From Acidobacteriota bacterium (lineage in GTDB: Bacteria; Acidobacteriota; Terriglobia; Terriglobales; Acidobacteriaceae), in NCBI GenBank assembly GCA_021778845.1, contig JAJYBU010000034.1:1-39723 (forward strand): DNA of 39,723 nt, read 5' to 3'. Shown piece after piece: positions 25,218 to 33,666 of this stretch. Position 1 is the stretch's first letter. Each line of letters begins with the position of its first letter. Under the pieces are notes generated by a model. It was not told the DNA's origin. It did no database searches and saw nothing but the letters and a program-made list of their open reading frames with translations. The position numbers and the translations under genes are program-made.

Positions 25218-27794
25218 ATGCTCGCCCCCACTCCGGCTATCTCCGCTCCGCGTCTCAGCATCCTCGGCCTCACGGCCCTGCTCGTCTGCGCCCTCCCCGC
25301 CGCTCTAGCCGCCCAGACCCCAGCCCCGCCGCCCCAGGCCGTCTCCTCCTCCGCACACACCCCCACTGGGCTCCTGCTCTCCGACACCACCCTCACCCTC
25401 CGCGTCGACGCCCTCCGCCCCGACGTCCTCCGCGTCCGCCTTTACCCCACCACGCACCCCACGCAAACTCCCGAAGACGCCTCCTGGGCCGTCCTCCCCG
25501 CAGCCCGCACGGCCCGCATCCCCGTCACTCCCGAACCCACCGGCTTCTCCACCACCAGCCTCCGCGTCTCCGTCACTCCCGACCTCCGCCTAACCGTCTC
25601 CGACCTCGCCGGCCACATCCTCCAATCCGACGCCCTCCCCGTAGCCTGGTCACCCGACGGCTTTACCGTCACCAAAGCAAAATCCCCCGTCGACCACTTC
25701 TTCGGACTCGGCGACAAGCCCGGTCCCCTCGACCGCACCGGCGAGGCCTTCACCCTCTGGAACACCGACAGCTTCGGCTGGCAGGAGTCCACCGACCCCA
25801 TCTACAAGTCCATTCCGTTCTTCCTCGAAATGCACGACGGCCGCACCCTCGGCGTCCTCTTCGACAACACCTACCGCACCTTCTTCGACTTCGGCCGCCA
25901 GCGCCCCGACCGCTACACCTTCTCCGCCCCCGCCGGCCCGCTCGACTACTACATCCTCTACGGCCCCGACCCGAAGCACGTCGTCGAAACCTACGCCTGG
26001 CTCACCGGCCCCACCCCGCTGCCGCCGCTCTGGGCCTTCGGCTACCAGCAGTCGCGCTACAGCTACACCCCGAGCGCGCAGGTTGAAGATATCGCCGCCC
26101 GTCTCCGCGCCGACAAAATCCCCGCCGATGGCATCTGGCTCGACATCGACTACCAGTACAAGTACCGTCCCTTCACCGTCGATCCCGCCACCTTCCCCGA
26201 CTTCCCCGGCATGGTCCACACCCTCGCCGCCGAGCACCTCCACACCATCGTCATCGCCGACCTCCACATCGCCGACGCCCCCAACCAGCACTACACCCCC
26301 TACGACACCGGCATCGCCGGCGACCAGTTCGTCAAGCTCCACGGCCAGAACTACATCGGCCCCGTCTGGCCCGGCCCCTCCCTCTTTCCCGACTTCACCC
26401 GCCAGCAAACCCGCACCTGGTTCGGCTCCCTCTACAAGGACTTCGTAGCCGACGGCGTCTCCGGTTTCTGGGACGACATGAACGAGCCCGCCGTCTTCAC
26501 CTACCCCTCCAAAACCATGCCCAACGACGTCGTCCACCGCATCGACGAGCCCGCCGACGAAGGCTTCGCCCCCCGCACCGCCCTCCACAGCGAGATCCAC
26601 AACGTCTATGGCATGGAGAACTCCCGCGCCACCCAGGAGGGCCTCCTCACTCTCCAGCCCAATCTCCGCCCCTTCGTCCTCACCCGCGCCAGCTACGCCG
26701 GAGGTCAGCGCTACGCAGCCACATGGACGGGCGACAACCTCTCCACCTGGAACCACCTCCGCATGACCACCCCGCAGCTTCTCAACCTCGGCCTCAGCGG
26801 CTTCTCCCTCTCCGGTGCTGACGTCGGCGGCTTCGGCGGCAGCCCCTCCCCCGGCCTCCTCACCAAGTGGCTCATGCTCGCCGCCTTCCAGCCCATCGAC
26901 CGCGACCACGCCGCCAAAGGCACCCGTCCCCACGAGCCCTGGGTCGACGGCCCCGCCCAGGAAGACATCCGCCGCCGCTACATCAACGAGCGTTACCGCC
27001 TCCTGCCCTACCTCTACACCACCGCCGAGCAGACCTCCCGCACCGGCATCCCCATCCTCCGTCCGCTCTTCCTAGAAGCCCCTCACGCCACGGCCGACAA
27101 CCACCCCCTCGACGACGACGCCCCCGGCGAATTCTTCTTCGGCCCCTCCCTCCTCGTCGCCGAATCGCCCCTCCCCGACGACATCGCCCCCTACGAAGTC
27201 CACCTCCCTCCCGGCATCTGGTACGACTACTGGACCGGCGCGAAGCTCGACCGCCGTCAGACCCTCACCACCCGCGACCTCGAGATCAAGAATCCCACCG
27301 CCAACGCCACCCCCACGCTTCCGCCGCTCATGGTCCATCCCGCCCTCGCCGACCTCCCTCTTTACGTCCGCGCCGGCGCCATCCTCCCCATGCAGCCTCT
27401 CGTCCAGTCCACCGAAGAGAAGCCCGCCGGCCCCCTCACCCTCCGCGTCTACCTACCCGCCGCCGATGCCACCGCCAGCACCTCCTCCAACGACTGCTCC
27501 GGCGATCTCTACGCCGACGACGGCCTCACCTTCAACTTCCGTCACGGCGACTACCTCCGCCTCCACATCACCTGCACCGTCGCCCCCGACGGCGCACTCA
27601 CCGTCCACATCCCGCAACGCGAAGGCACCTTCCGCCCCTGGTGGACCCAATACCGCATCGAAGCCGTAGGCTTCACCCCCCACACCTCAAAGGCCACAAC
27701 CAACGGCCACATCACCGCCCTCGATCGCACCCCCCTCGGCTGGGCCGCCACCGTCCCCGACACCACCCAACCCCAAACCATCACCCTGCAATAG
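25218..27794 (+). CDS. Secreted GH31 alpha-glucosidase/alpha-xylosidase-family enzyme
   Basis: An 858-aa exported glycosidase. The signal peptide occupies about residues 1-31 (LTALLVCALPAALAAQ). An N-terminal beta domain is followed by the GH31 barrel. The nucleophile is D420 in GFWDDMNEP and the acid/base is D506 in TWTGDNLSTW; WLDIDYQYKYRPFT and GLSGFSLSGADVGGF are further family blocks. The C-terminal beta domains include LYADDGLTF. Most likely it releases glucose from alpha-glucosides made by the GH13 enzyme, but xylosidase activity cannot be excluded. ATG 25218 is preferred because it puts the signal peptide at the N-terminus; an in-frame TTG at 25182 would add 12 charged or polar residues. 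No strong Shine-Dalgarno. Confidence 0.9.
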   Translation: MLAPTPAISAPRLSILGLTALLVCALPAALAAQTPAPPPQAVSSSAHTPTGLLLSDTTLTLRVDALRPDVLRVRLYPTTHPTQTPEDASWAVLPAARTARIPVTPEPTGFSTTSLRVSVTPDLRLTVSDLAGHILQSDALPVAWSPDGFTVTKAKSPVDHFFGLGDKPGPLDRTGEAFTLWNTDSFGWQESTDPIYKSIPFFLEMHDGRTLGVLFDNTYRTFFDFGRQRPDRYTFSAPAGPLDYYILYGPDPKHVVETYAWLTGPTPLPPLWAFGYQQSRYSYTPSAQVEDIAARLRADKIPADGIWLDIDYQYKYRPFTVDPATFPDFPGMVHTLAAEHLHTIVIADLHIADAPNQHYTPYDTGIAGDQFVKLHGQNYIGPVWPGPSLFPDFTRQQTRTWFGSLYKDFVADGVSGFWDDMNEPAVFTYPSKTMPNDVVHRIDEPADEGFAPRTALHSEIHNVYGMENSRATQEGLLTLQPNLRPFVLTRASYAGGQRYAATWTGDNLSTWNHLRMTTPQLLNLGLSGFSLSGADVGGFGGSPSPGLLTKWLMLAAFQPIDRDHAAKGTRPHEPWVDGPAQEDIRRRYINERYRLLPYLYTTAEQTSRTGIPILRPLFLEAPHATADNHPLDDDAPGEFFFGPSLLVAESPLPDDIAPYEVHLPPGIWYDYWTGAKLDRRQTLTTRDLEIKNPTANATPTLPPLMVHPALADLPLYVRAGAILPMQPLVQSTEEKPAGPLTLRVYLPAADATASTSSNDCSGDLYADDGLTFNFRHGDYLRLHITCTVAPDGALTVHIPQREGTFRPWWTQYRIEAVGFTPHTSKATTNGHITALDRTPLGWAATVPDTTQPQTITLQ

Positions 27795-28001
27795 GGACTC
27801 TCGTCCTCCAGGAAACCGCTTTCAAGGGGCGGGCGCCAGCCCCGCCGTAAAATCAGCAGGAACCAGCGCGTCTCAGCCGCCAACGGAATTCTGGAGCCTT
27901 GTTTTCGGCTTCCCTGCGGCCACAACACCGCCAAACCGCTTCAAAGCAATTACTCTTAAATTGGACATCACCGCGCACTCTACTGAACGAAGGAGTTTTT
28001 C

Positions 28002-29357
28002 TTGGCCGTTCCCATCCGCAACATCAGTGCTCCAGGCTACGACGACGACACTCAGATGAAGACCGACAAGCGCGCCATGAGCGTCGCCACCGGTCTCTTC
28101 TTCATGGTCGGCTTTCTCACCTGCCTCAACGACATCGTCATCCCGCATCTCAAGAGCATCTTCGAGCTCAACTACGCGGAAGCCATGCTGGTGCAGTTCG
28201 CCTTCTTCACCTCCTACTTCGTCTTCAGCTACCCCAGCGGAGTCCTCGTCGCCAGGTTCGGCTACAAAAAGAGCATGGTCATTGGCCTGCTCATCATGGC
28301 CGCCGGAGCCGCCGGCTTCATCCCTGCCGCCAAACTCGCCGTCTTCACCATCTTTCTCGGCGCGCTCATCGTCCTTGCAGCAGGCATGACCGTCGTGCAG
28401 GTCGCAGTCAACCCCTACGTCACGGTCATCGGTCCCGCGGCCACCGCCTCCAGCCGCCTCAACCTCGCCCAGGCATTCAACTCCTTCGGCACCTTCATCG
28501 CTCCCTTCCTCGGCGGCCTCGTCATTCTTGGCGGAGCCAAGGCCCTCACGCCCCAGCGCATGCACGCCCTCAGCACCGTCGACCTCCAGGCCTACCGCGA
28601 ACTCCAGGCCCACACCGTCATCCTTCCCTACCTCGGCATGGCGCTGGTCCTCGTTCTTCTCGCCCTCGCCCTTGCCAGCATCCATCTCCAGCCACGCACC
28701 TCCGTCGCGGAGCGCACCCAGGACTTCCGCCCCGGCGCCTTCGCCGAAGCCCTCACCAAGCCCGACAGCATCTGGCGCCACCCCTGGCTCCTCACCGGTG
28801 CTCTCGGCATCTTCGCCTACGTCGGTGCTGAAGTCTCCATCGGCAGTCTGCTGGTCAACTACATGGGCCTGCCCCAGATCGCCGCTCTCCCCCAGGCCAC
28901 CGCCGCCAACTTCCTCATGGTCTACTGGGGTGGCACTATGATCGGCCGCTTCCTTGGCTCGGCCATCCTGCAACGCGTCAAGACCGGCAAACTCCTCGGC
29001 TTCAACGCCATCATCGCCTGCCTGCTCGCCGTCTTGGCCATCCTCACGCACGGCCATCTCGCCATGTTCGCTCTCCTCTTCGTCGGCCTTTTCAACTCCA
29101 TCATGTTTCCCTCCATCTTTGCCCTCGGCATCCAGGATCTCGGCCCGCTCACCAGCAAGGGCTCCAGCCTGATGATCGCGGCCATCGTCGGCGGAGCCCT
29201 CATCCCTGAAGCCACCGGCAAGCTGGCCGACCTCATCGGGCTGCACCACGCTTTCATCATCCCGGCCCTCTGCTACGTCTACATCGCCTCCTACGGCATA
29301 GCCAGCATCCGCCGCCCAGCCGGCTCCGACGTCCTGCTCCCCGTCGAGCCCGCCTAG
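28002..29357 (+). CDS. FHS-family sugar permease (FucP/GluP-like MFS symporter)
   Basis: A 451-aa inner-membrane protein with about 12 hydrophobic helices. Fucose/glucose/galactose:H+ symporter family features include FFMVGFLTCLNDIVIPHLK, VQVAVNPYVTVIG, LNLAQAFNSFGTFIAPFLGG and FVGLFNSIMFPSIFALGI. The start is a TTG at 28002, decided by AGGAG 6 nt upstream; the next ATG (28056) would lose the N-terminal cytosolic tail and has no such site. It follows the GH31 gene by 207 nt on the same strand. With galKTE nearby, a hexose such as glucose or galactose is the likely cargo. Its stop codon forms the first bases of the 29355-29464 inverted repeat. Confidence 0.88.
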   Translation: MAVPIRNISAPGYDDDTQMKTDKRAMSVATGLFFMVGFLTCLNDIVIPHLKSIFELNYAEAMLVQFAFFTSYFVFSYPSGVLVARFGYKKSMVIGLLIMAAGAAGFIPAAKLAVFTIFLGALIVLAAGMTVVQVAVNPYVTVIGPAATASSRLNLAQAFNSFGTFIAPFLGGLVILGGAKALTPQRMHALSTVDLQAYRELQAHTVILPYLGMALVLVLLALALASIHLQPRTSVAERTQDFRPGAFAEALTKPDSIWRHPWLLTGALGIFAYVGAEVSIGSLLVNYMGLPQIAALPQATAANFLMVYWGGTMIGRFLGSAILQRVKTGKLLGFNAIIACLLAVLAILTHGHLAMFALLFVGLFNSIMFPSIFALGIQDLGPLTSKGSSLMIAAIVGGALIPEATGKLADLIGLHHAFIIPALCYVYIASYGIASIRRPAGSDVLLPVEPA

Positions 29358-29464
29358 AGCCGATTGCTCTCAGGTGTAGTCGCCATCATCTTCATGGATG
29401 GCATTCCGAAGCGGAAGAATCTGCTTCTTGAACCGGCGACTACACCTGATGGCAATCGGTTCTA
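29355..29464. repeat. 110-bp element with 30-bp near-perfect terminal inverted repeats
   Basis: The arm at 29355-29384 matches the inverted arm at 29435-29464 at 27 of 30 positions; a 50-nt interior separates them and itself holds a short GAAGC/GCTTC pairing. The left arm begins exactly with the TAG stop of the permease. It lies between convergent genes. It can fold into a long stem and serve as a terminator, or be a miniature mobile element or REPIN-like repeat. No flanking target duplication was evident. Confidence 0.8.
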
Positions 29465-29568
29465 ACCCCGCAACCTCCCACCCCAGGCCACCAGTCCCTT
29501 CAACATCTTTCCTCGATAGAACCGGCAGCCTGGGGAATTGCCCTTCCGGCAGACCGCGTCTCCTCACC

Positions 29569-29612
29569 GTTATCCAAAGCGAAGCGAAGGATCTCAGTAT
29601 TTGCCTTTGCTG
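29569..29612. repeat. GAAGCGAAGGATCTC-type interspersed repeat
   Basis: The stretch TCCAAAGCGAAGCGAAGGAT followed by CTCAGTATTTG resembles a short repeat family that I recall as frequent in intergenic regions of Acidobacteriota and often mis-translated as small proteins containing IQSEAKDL. Only one copy is in this window, so repetition cannot be shown here. It lies within the 180-bp stretch between the inverted-repeat element and the next gene's stop, where I see nothing else. Confidence 0.45.
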
Positions 29613-29644
29613 GAAGCCAAAAGCTGGAAGCGCCTTCCTTCCCT

Positions 29645-32599
29645 CTACGGCCCCACCACCACCGAAGCCGTAGCAAACCCCGACGTCCCAGTCGCCGCCG
29701 CAATCCTCACCACCTGCGCCACTCCCGGAGCCTCCACCGGCGTCACCTGCACCATCCCATTTCCATCCGACACCGCCGAACTTCGCGCCGTCGTCAGCAC
29801 CGGCGCCGCCGCACAGGATCCACGCAGCGCGCAGGCCCCCTCCCACGCATACGCCGTCTGATAGATATTCACCGCAGCCCCCGGCAGCGGATGCCCCGCG
29901 CCATCGCTCACCAGCAGCTTCACCACCGTCGGCAACACACCCTGTACCATGCTCTGTCCGCCGCCACTGGCCACCGCCACCACCCACTGCGACGGCGCCA
30001 CACCATACACCGTCCAACTCGCACACACCGCCGTCCACGCGCACCCCGTCACCACATTCGTCGATCCGCTGGCAATCGTGCCCACCTGCGCCACCACACC
30101 CTCCGTCCCATTAGCCGCCGTCGCGCCCGTCGCCGGAGCCAGCGTAAACCCCGCTGCCGGCGTAGACCACGTCACAGGAATCCCCACCGCCGCCACTCCA
30201 TCCTGCACCGCACTCAACGACAAGCTCCAATTCCCCGCCGCCCCCGCCGCCAGGTACTGCGCCGCCGCTGCCACCGTCACCGTCTGCACCGGATTCACGT
30301 CCGCAATCACCGCCCGCGCCGACCCTCCGCCACTCATCTCCGTCCCACTCACCGTCACGCTTCCCGCAGCCACGCCCATCAGCGGAGTCTGCGCCAGCCC
30401 CGTCGTATCGGTCTTCACCACGCACCCCGGCCCGCTCTGGCAGCCCGTCGCCACCGCCGCACCGCCGCCATTTCCCGCTACCACAAAGCTCACACTTGCG
30501 CCCGCCGCAGGCGTCACGCCATCCGCCCCATACACCCGCACCGCAAACGGAGTCGTCGCCGTATACCCCGTCTCCAACGACGCTGGCGCCGACACCAGCA
30601 TCACCTGGTCCGCCGTCGACGTCGAATACGTCAACGCCCCCTGCATATCCGTCGATCCGCCTGTCCTCGGGTCAGTCACCACCACATCCACCCCCGTCCC
30701 CACCGTCGCCCCCGCCGCTGCCATCGACGGCGCCATCGCCACAATCTGCGTCTGCGACCAACTCAACACCGTCGCCGCCACCCCATTCACCGTCACCTGA
30801 TTGCCCGCCGCAAATCCCATTCCCGAAATCGTGATCTGCCCGCCGGCCGTTTGCATCGTCGTCGGCCACACCCCACTCGCGTAAAGAATCCTCCCCGTGT
30901 ACCCGAAGTCCGGACGTCCCGCTCCAAACTGCTCCGCAATCGCAATCCGCAGCGTCGCAGCACTCGCAGCCGCCGGCACCCGCAGTTGCGTCATCCCCAG
31001 CGACAGCGCATTCATCGCCGCCGCCTGGCTCGCCACCGTCGGCAGCGTCCCTGTTGCATCCATAGCATTCCATACCCCGATCACCGGCTGCGCCTTGTGC
31101 ACCGTCGCCGCTCCCGTCTCATCCAGCGCCGTTGCTTCAATCGTCCAGCTCGTATTCGCATTCACCGCCTGCTCCCACCACGACGTATGCCCGACCCCAC
31201 ACAGCCGCCCATTCCACCATCCAGTCGCACTGAACGCCGCAGGGTTCGTCTCCGTCCCATCACTGCCCGTGCTGCAGCTTTGAGCCCCCGTCTGCTCGCT
31301 GATCCATGCCGAGGCCGTCGTCCCCGGCATGACGTTGTATGCGTTGTACGCATACACTCCCCCCGACATCGTTATCACCGGCCGCTGATACGGCCCCACC
31401 GCATATTCTCCCCAGTACAGCGGATTGATCGGCTCCGTGCGGAAATACAGATTGTCCCCCTGCGCCCCAGCTGGCAGGTACGAGATATGCCATGCACCCT
31501 CATCCCCCGCCGCATTCGTTCCTGCATTCTCACTGGCTGGCTCCGCCCCGCCCACCGGATTTCCCCCATTCTGTTGAAACGGGTAGCCCGTCGTGGCCGA
31601 AAACGCCGGATAGTCATAGTAGCCCGATGCCCCCGATAGGATGTACGCCTGCACATCGACCAACTCCATCCCCTGCTGGGAAGAAAAGGTGACTATCCCC
31701 GACACCGACACCGCATTCAGGCTGCTCTGCGTCTTCCCTCCGCCCGTCGCCGCCACCGGGTACAGCCCAGCCAGCGCACTGATATCATCCGGCCGCAGCG
31801 TAAACGGATTCTGCATGCACTGATAGGTGTACGTCGCGCAGTTCACATCGATCGGATGCATCAGCGGCCACACCGACATCTCCGCAGCAGTGACGTTCCC
31901 ATTGGTAAACACATCGTCGTCCAACTGCGACCACGCCAGCCCCAGCACGCGCCCAAACACCCTCGTCAACTGGTACTGCATCTGCAACATCTGGTCCGGG
32001 TCTGACCCCACACACAACCCATTCAGCACAATCACCGCATGTTCGATCGTCGCATTCGATCCGAACTGGTCCACGCTCTCCACCACGCCATTCTGCCGGC
32101 ATCCGCTCGGATCGCTCGCCCCACTGCCCAGCAGCAGATCGATCACGCTCCCATCGCTGTCATAGATCACCGGAATCTGCACCGCCGCATAGTTTGTCGC
32201 CTCCACATCCGCCGGCCACACCACACCGCTCCCACCAAGGTACGCATTCGGACTGCTCCCGTCCGCAATCACATGCTCCGCCAACTCACCACCCTGCGCC
32301 AGCGTCAAATTCGCCGTCGGAATATTCCACACCGCCGCTGCCGCCGCCACCATCGCATCCGCCTGCGCGTGGCTCACGTTCGAACTCAAATCCCCCGGGT
32401 CCGTAAAGTACATCGGAGTGCTCGTATACCAGGCCATCGGCACGCCCGCCGTCGTATACCCGCTGGTCCCGGTAATAAACCGCGGCCCTCCCGCCCACGC
32501 CGTCGTCGTCACCAACACCAAAACCAACCCCGTCGCCAGCGCCACCATCACATTCAGCATCCCATTCCAGGCCGCGCTCCCACGCCTAACGTTGCGCAT
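29645..32599 (-). CDS. Secreted protein with degenerate matrixin-like domain, TIG and Ig-like domains
   Basis: A 984-aa exported protein with a signal peptide (about 1-36, ending TTAWAG). Residues about 55-285 look like a metzincin of the matrixin type. RVFGRVLGLAWSQ (213-225) aligns with the HExxHxxGxxH zinc helix, PLMHPI (245-250) with the Met-turn, and RPDDISALAGLYP with the usual C-terminal end of the fold, but every zinc and catalytic residue is replaced. A beta module follows (about 300-360), then a TIG/IPT domain (about 590-690, GGQITISGMGF) and two or more invasin-like Ig domains to the C-terminus. The ATG at 32599 overlaps the upstream gene's stop by 14 nt with GGAG 7 nt upstream; the longer open frame is Arg-rich non-coding. 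Function unknown, probably surface-exposed and non-proteolytic. Confidence 0.8.
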   Translation of the reverse strand: MRNVRRGSAAWNGMLNVMVALATGLVLVLVTTTAWAGGPRFITGTSGYTTAGVPMAWYTSTPMYFTDPGDLSSNVSHAQADAMVAAAAAVWNIPTANLTLAQGGELAEHVIADGSSPNAYLGGSGVVWPADVEATNYAAVQIPVIYDSDGSVIDLLLGSGASDPSGCRQNGVVESVDQFGSNATIEHAVIVLNGLCVGSDPDQMLQMQYQLTRVFGRVLGLAWSQLDDDVFTNGNVTAAEMSVWPLMHPIDVNCATYTYQCMQNPFTLRPDDISALAGLYPVAATGGGKTQSSLNAVSVSGIVTFSSQQGMELVDVQAYILSGASGYYDYPAFSATTGYPFQQNGGNPVGGAEPASENAGTNAAGDEGAWHISYLPAGAQGDNLYFRTEPINPLYWGEYAVGPYQRPVITMSGGVYAYNAYNVMPGTTASAWISEQTGAQSCSTGSDGTETNPAAFSATGWWNGRLCGVGHTSWWEQAVNANTSWTIEATALDETGAATVHKAQPVIGVWNAMDATGTLPTVASQAAAMNALSLGMTQLRVPAAASAATLRIAIAEQFGAGRPDFGYTGRILYASGVWPTTMQTAGGQITISGMGFAAGNQVTVNGVAATVLSWSQTQIVAMAPSMAAAGATVGTGVDVVVTDPRTGGSTDMQGALTYSTSTADQVMLVSAPASLETGYTATTPFAVRVYGADGVTPAAGASVSFVVAGNGGGAAVATGCQSGPGCVVKTDTTGLAQTPLMGVAAGSVTVSGTEMSGGGSARAVIADVNPVQTVTVAAAAQYLAAGAAGNWSLSLSAVQDGVAAVGIPVTWSTPAAGFTLAPATGATAANGTEGVVAQVGTIASGSTNVVTGCAWTAVCASWTVYGVAPSQWVVAVASGGGQSMVQGVLPTVVKLLVSDGAGHPLPGAAVNIYQTAYAWEGACALRGSCAAAPVLTTARSSAVSDGNGMVQVTPVEAPGVAQVVRIAAATGTSGFATASVVVGP

Positions 32600-33341
32600 C
32601 ACGCTGCTCCTGCGCCTGCAACAAGCCGGGCACGCTCCCTTGCTCCTGCCGCGAATTCTCCGCCCGCATCGCCTGCTGCACCACGCCCACCGGCAGCGCC
32701 ACACTCCTCGGCTCCGCCACCGACGTCGTCCGCCAGTTTGCCGCCACCCGCACCGCATCGGACAGCGCCACCCCGCCCATCGCCGCGTCCGCCATCGGCG
32801 CCCCCAGCGCCCGCCGCACCCGCGTCGCCAGCCAGCGCGCATCCAGCACCGCCTCGGCATTGGCTCCCACCGGCACCACCGGCACCACGCCCGCCATCCC
32901 GTCCACCGGCGAGCTTAATCCCATCTCGCCGTTCGCCGAAACTCTCGGAGCATGCAAAAAGAACATCGCCCGCTGCCCCACCCAATATCGCTGCTGCCCA
33001 CCCGTCCAACGCCCCGCCCACTCCCGCATCACATACGTTCCGCCCACCACGCCCAGCACCGGCTGCTGCACCGTAAAGGTGATCTCCACCATCCCATCTT
33101 TGGGCTCAATCTTTTCCACCTGCCCCACAAACACCACCCCTGCCCGCGCCGCCATCCCCCGCAGCACGCCTCCCAGGCTGGCCGGAGGCACGCTGGCCGC
33201 CAGTTCGCTTCCCCCCGGCGCAACAGGCGCCTCCGCCTGCTGCCCATGTGCGACACCACCCACGGCCACCAGCGTGGCCATCATCACCGCAGGCAATCCA
33301 CTCGCTAACGCACCCCACACCCACCCGCCAACACGCTTCAT
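32586..33341 (-). CDS. Exported protein of unknown function, partner of the matrixin-like protein
   Basis: A 251-aa protein with a signal peptide (hydrophobic about 7-33, cleavage near AHGQQ). The middle (about 60-130) is beta-rich: AGVVFVGQVEKIEP, MVEITFTVQQPVLG and RAMFFLHAP. This pattern resembles secreted OB-fold/NTR-like modules of the kind seen in TIMP-related proteins, but the inhibitory Cys-x-Cys start is absent and the match is only by eye. The C-terminal 100 residues are Ala/Val-rich and unlike anything I recognise. The ATG at 33341 has AGGGAG 4-5 nt upstream. Its 3' end overlaps the next gene, so the two are translated together. Confidence 0.7.
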   Translation of the reverse strand: MKRVGGWVWGALASGLPAVMMATLVAVGGVAHGQQAEAPVAPGGSELAASVPPASLGGVLRGMAARAGVVFVGQVEKIEPKDGMVEITFTVQQPVLGVVGGTYVMREWAGRWTGGQQRYWVGQRAMFFLHAPRVSANGEMGLSSPVDGMAGVVPVVPVGANAEAVLDARWLATRVRRALGAPMADAAMGGVALSDAVRVAANWRTTSVAEPRSVALPVGVVQQAMRAENSRQEQGSVPGLLQAQEQRDAQR

Positions 33342-33408
33342 AGTCTCCCTCTGCAACGTATTTCGTCACAAAGGGGTCATCCCATGAGCCCGGCTACCGC
33401 GATTCAGC

Positions 33409-33609
33409 TTAAATCTCTGGATAAAAATCGAAGAACGCATCGATGCTATGCCGCAGTTGCGCCTCAATCTGCTCGCGGCTACCCTCCACGATGTGCATCG
33501 TCACCTGGGCATCATGCCCATTCTTCAGCTTGATCGGCGCTGCCTGCACCGCCTCAATCTCATCCGCCGGCAACAACCTCATTCCATACACCAACACCAA
33601 GTCAGCCAT
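33409..33609 (-). CDS. Small conserved-looking protein of unknown function
   Basis: A 66-aa cytoplasmic protein with balanced composition, unlike the Arg/Pro/Ser-rich shadow frames nearby, so it is probably real. It begins MADLVLVYGMRLLPADEIEA and ends in a predicted amphipathic helix (SREQIEAQLRHSIDAFFDF). No signal peptide, cysteines or known motif. ATGGAGGA immediately precedes the ATG at 33609, with rather short spacing. It lies 67 nt upstream of the exported pair on the same strand and is divergent from trxB with a 57-bp gap. Confidence 0.6.
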   Translation of the reverse strand: MADLVLVYGMRLLPADEIEAVQAAPIKLKNGHDAQVTMHIVEGSREQIEAQLRHSIDAFFDFYPEI

Positions 33610-33666
33610 TCCTCCATCCTAATCTCTGCCCTTGCACCCTTTCCAACCCGATACAATCAAACTGAT

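Noticed and set aside
27826..27846. GC-rich possible hairpin between the GH31 and permease genes
   Set aside because: Only five clean base pairs and no T-run; too weak to call a terminator.
25650..29249. Antisense frames of 427 and 458 codons opposite the GH31 and permease genes
   Set aside because: Glu/Gly/Val-rich mirrors of C-biased coding; the sense strands encode complete enzymes and helices.
29891..31639. Plus-strand frame of about 582 codons opposite the matrixin-like gene
   Set aside because: Extreme Arg/His content without motifs; antisense shadow.
32600..32860. N-terminal extension of the matrixin-like protein by 87 codons
   Set aside because: The extension is Arg/Trp/Cys-rich, overlaps the upstream gene deeply, and the signal peptide begins only at the ATG at 32599 behind a good GGAG.
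33632..33657. TTGCAC/TACAAT promoter for trxB
   Set aside because: The spacer is only 14 nt, too short for a normal sigma70 promoter; only the TACAAT part is worth mentioning.
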